This document shows positions 57,801 through 60,000 of a DNA stretch of 60,000 bases, in pieces (position 1 is the stretch's first letter; each line of letters begins with the position of its first letter). Under the pieces are notes generated by a model. It had not been told where the DNA came from and searched no databases. It saw only the letters and a list, made by a program, of their open reading frames with translations. The position numbers were made by a program, and so were the translations under genes. Source of the stretch: Takakia lepidozioides (lineage: Eukaryota > Streptophyta > Takakiopsida > Takakiales > Takakiaceae). The DNA is taken from contig CM060733.1 in assembly GCA_030704615.1 (NCBI GenBank), positions 56,112,001-56,172,000 on the forward strand, given 5' to 3'.

Positions 57801-60000
57801 TGTCAAACCAATTCAAGCTGGCCTTAACATTTGTGGCTTCAGACTCTCCTACGCACATGCTGTGATGTGATAAAGGCCTGGGTGTTGAGGGTTGCTGGTC
57901 TCTCCTAAGCTTGTTTGGAACTCAACTTTCCAGGCTGAGGACAGGGCACATCGGCGAGGCCAGCAGAATGCAGTCAATATTTATATATTTTGCGCTAAGG
58001 TACCTGTCCCTCTGTTTTACCATCAGATTGTGTCAGAGCTGGGATTTGCAGCAAATGTTATCTTTCAACTTAGTTTAGGGTTTAGAGTCATATGGGATCT
58101 TTGTCTTTGACAGGGAACTACAGATGAGGTCCAGTGGCAGTCTCTAAGTGGAAGCCTTGAGCGTGTTTCAACTATGACAAATGGTGCGGGTGCTGCTCTC
58201 CAGGTAACCTTCCCCTCCTAGTGCATATGTGGTTAACTCCTGGAACTCTTGGTCGATGTGAATCCATTGATAAACACTTTTTCTCCAAAGTTCAAATTGA
58301 AGTGTGCATTTCGGATCTCTGTTGTCAATTCTGCTTGTTGTGGCAGCATTGAGATCTTGAGATGTCATGGTTGCTTCCTACCACAGGTGGATGTCGTACA
58401 CAACTTGTCCAGCCCCCCACGTTACCATGAGAGCATCCTCAAATCTTGTAATGAGAAGGACATGAACTCATTGTTGCCATTGGAGGACGCTGCTGCAAAT
58501 ACCGGAAAGGACTCTTTAGATTCTCATGATCAAAGCAAAACTAATGGTGAAAGTCTATCAACTGTAGTCACTGGGAAAGTTGATGTGGTTGTTGATTTTG
58601 CTACCTGCCAAGCTCCCGTAGAAGGCACATGCAAGGTATTCGACACACCTACAAGATTACCACAATCGGATGCAAATCCTCCTGTCTTGTTCACCTCCTT
58701 ATTGACAAATGTGGCCACTTGTTCAACTTCTCATGAAGAGCCTACACTGGATAATTTACGAGCAGGAGAGGAGCCTGTGTTGGGAATCCCTTCTGAGGAG
58801 GAGAGGCTCTCAGATGCTGAGTTTCCAGCCGAATCCTTGATGTTTGAGGTAAGGAGTGGATTTTGCTTAATTATGTGTGTGAACCTTTGGTAGTCATTTG
58901 TAAGAAGTGTATTGTCAATTGTCATTTCGACATGGCTTCGTGGGTACCAAGTTCTTGTTGAATGACTAAATTTTCTTTGAGATCTAGGATACTCTGAAGC
59001 AAGGAATTCATGTGATGCCTCTTTCTTGGGAATAGGTGAGCTCAAACACAGGGCGTGTACACTTATACCTTCGACCATCTAATATAACAAGCAAGCCTAA
59101 GCCTTTGCAAGAGAATTTTAGGCCTGAAGACTTGGAGCACCTCCGGATACATGGTCATTGTGAGACAGGGACACTGCCAAAGTGTTTGGTGAACAGTGGT
59201 TCCCACAGAGATGCAGCAAGTGCTTTCGTAGGGGAGTGGAATGGTTTGCGCGCTGTGTTTCGGAAAAGGCTGCTGGGTAGACCTCTTTGGTTGCCGTTAT
59301 CGGCAGAGCTCAGCTGCCTAAAAATTGCATCGCAATATGCTCCTGGGGTACGGACTTGTCTACGTGTTGCTCAGGCTGACTTGCATCCTTCTTCAGTTCG
59401 TCAATATGCAAATGTCTTTGTCAGCATCATCATGACAACTTAGCTGGAGGGAATGTTTTTAAGTGGATATGCCAGATCTCTGCTTGAAGTCCAGCTTTTT
59501 CTATGCGGTCTAAGACCTATTTCCATTTGCTATGATGCTGAAGTTCTGGCAAGTTTTGTGAGTTTACTGTTGCCTATGTATCCCAAGTTTAGCGAGTCTT
59601 GTTAATTTTCAAATTCTGAGAATCTTGTAAGATTGTTGTCTCCTCAGGCAATACATTCTTCCTCTCTTTCAGGGTCTGGCTAATGGTGGAAGCAAGCGAC
59701 GATTTACACCAAAAGAGGATGTGGGTTGTGCACCCCCACACGGGTCAACATGGCGAAAGGTAGCATTTCACAAGCGTTTTGGCATGAAAGAAAGTCAGAC
59801 TTTGCAGGCATGGAGTGTCGAGGGAACGCCTCTTTGCAAATCGTGTCAGCACCCTTGCGAGTAAGATAACTCTCTTCTGGTTGCTTTGTACTTGTAGCCA
59901 GTATTAAATTCCTCGTTAGAAAGTGCTTCAGCGGTTAAGAGCAAAGGCCATTTCATAGGTACATTTATGTTGTGACATGGATGGTTTCTCTTTTCTTGGC
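51864..60000 (+). CDS. ZRANB3: ZRANB3-like DNA annealing helicase and endonuclease (3' end beyond window)
   Basis: Exons: 51,864-52,367; 52,748-53,098; 53,242-53,374; 54,152-54,327; 54,742-54,815; 55,170-55,205; 55,566-55,656; 55,821-55,880; 56,394-56,858; about 57,151-57,252; 57,438-57,548; 57,934-57,999; 58,114-58,203; 58,387-58,848; 59,036-about 59,440; 59,673-59,860. Successive phases agree. SNF2 motifs: I LLADDMGVGKTIQ, Ia LLVVCPASMRLVW, II VDESHN, III LLSGTPSLS, then VRRLKESVLTELPPKRRQ, V TAGGVGLNFSAA and VI AEDRAHRRGQ. The start of the HNH nuclease part, PLCKSCQHPC, lies in the last exon seen. The ATG at 51,864 opens MELKEEQWRRMQANRAAALE, as usual for the family. The protein remodels stalled replication forks by annealing and nicking DNA. 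The exact end of the exon ending near 59,440 is unclear. Confidence 0.9.

Overview
This is a stretch of a plant nuclear genome: the host genes contain many GT-AG introns of about 0.1-0.8 kb and belong to plant families, including an EHD1-type ATPase with an N-terminal EH domain, a DUF7733-like membrane protein, an SSUH2-like protein and a plant-type ZRANB3 helicase. PLS-type PPR gene fragments point to a land plant. The species cannot be fixed from the sequence. Moderate introns beside dense, heavily decayed transposons would suit a seed-free plant, but that is a weak inference.

The left 34 kb is almost entirely nested transposable elements. Positions 1-3,180 hold an array of short hairpins followed by a broken gene with protein-kinase motifs. 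Positions 3,340-5,400 are three kinds of tandem repeat. A truncated hAT transposase lies at 5,967-6,706. From 7,208 to 27,877 (minus strand) lies a decayed Ty3/gypsy retrotransposon. Besides Gag, protease, RT, RNase H and integrase it carries a DNA cytosine-5 methyltransferase domain between protease and RT, and a PHD finger at the C-terminal end of the integrase. It is split by a 13.4 kb CACTA element (9,382-22,754) flanked by a perfect 3-bp TAG duplication. Removing the insert puts the two halves of pol back in one frame. The CACTA element carries a tnp2/TNPD transposase on the plus strand. On the minus strand, head to head with it, is a TNPA-like gene into which an FCP1/NIF-type HAD domain is fused. 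Captured PPR fragments and a tandem duplication fill its right end.

From 28.5 to 34.4 kb come minisatellites, then a second, diverged CACTA-type relic. It has its own ~100-bp subterminal repeats, and its TNPA-like gene has the same order (DNA-binding module, coiled coil, FCP1-like HAD, Tnp1-like C-terminal module). A GC-rich repeat array with a 27-G run follows. The twice-seen HAD-TNPA fusion and the methyltransferase/PHD retrotransposon are the most unusual systems in the window. Both are plausible examples of transposons adopting chromatin or transcription modules.

The right 25 kb is a normal gene region with two divergent pairs. EHD1-like (minus, 14 exons) and a DUF7733-like gene (plus) start about 0.9 kb apart. 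SSUH2-like (minus) and ZRANB3-like (plus, running off the window end) start less than 1 kb apart. EHD acts in endocytic membrane remodelling and ZRANB3 in replication-fork restart. The exon coordinates given were read by eye from splice consensus and reading-frame phase, and agree internally for the host genes.
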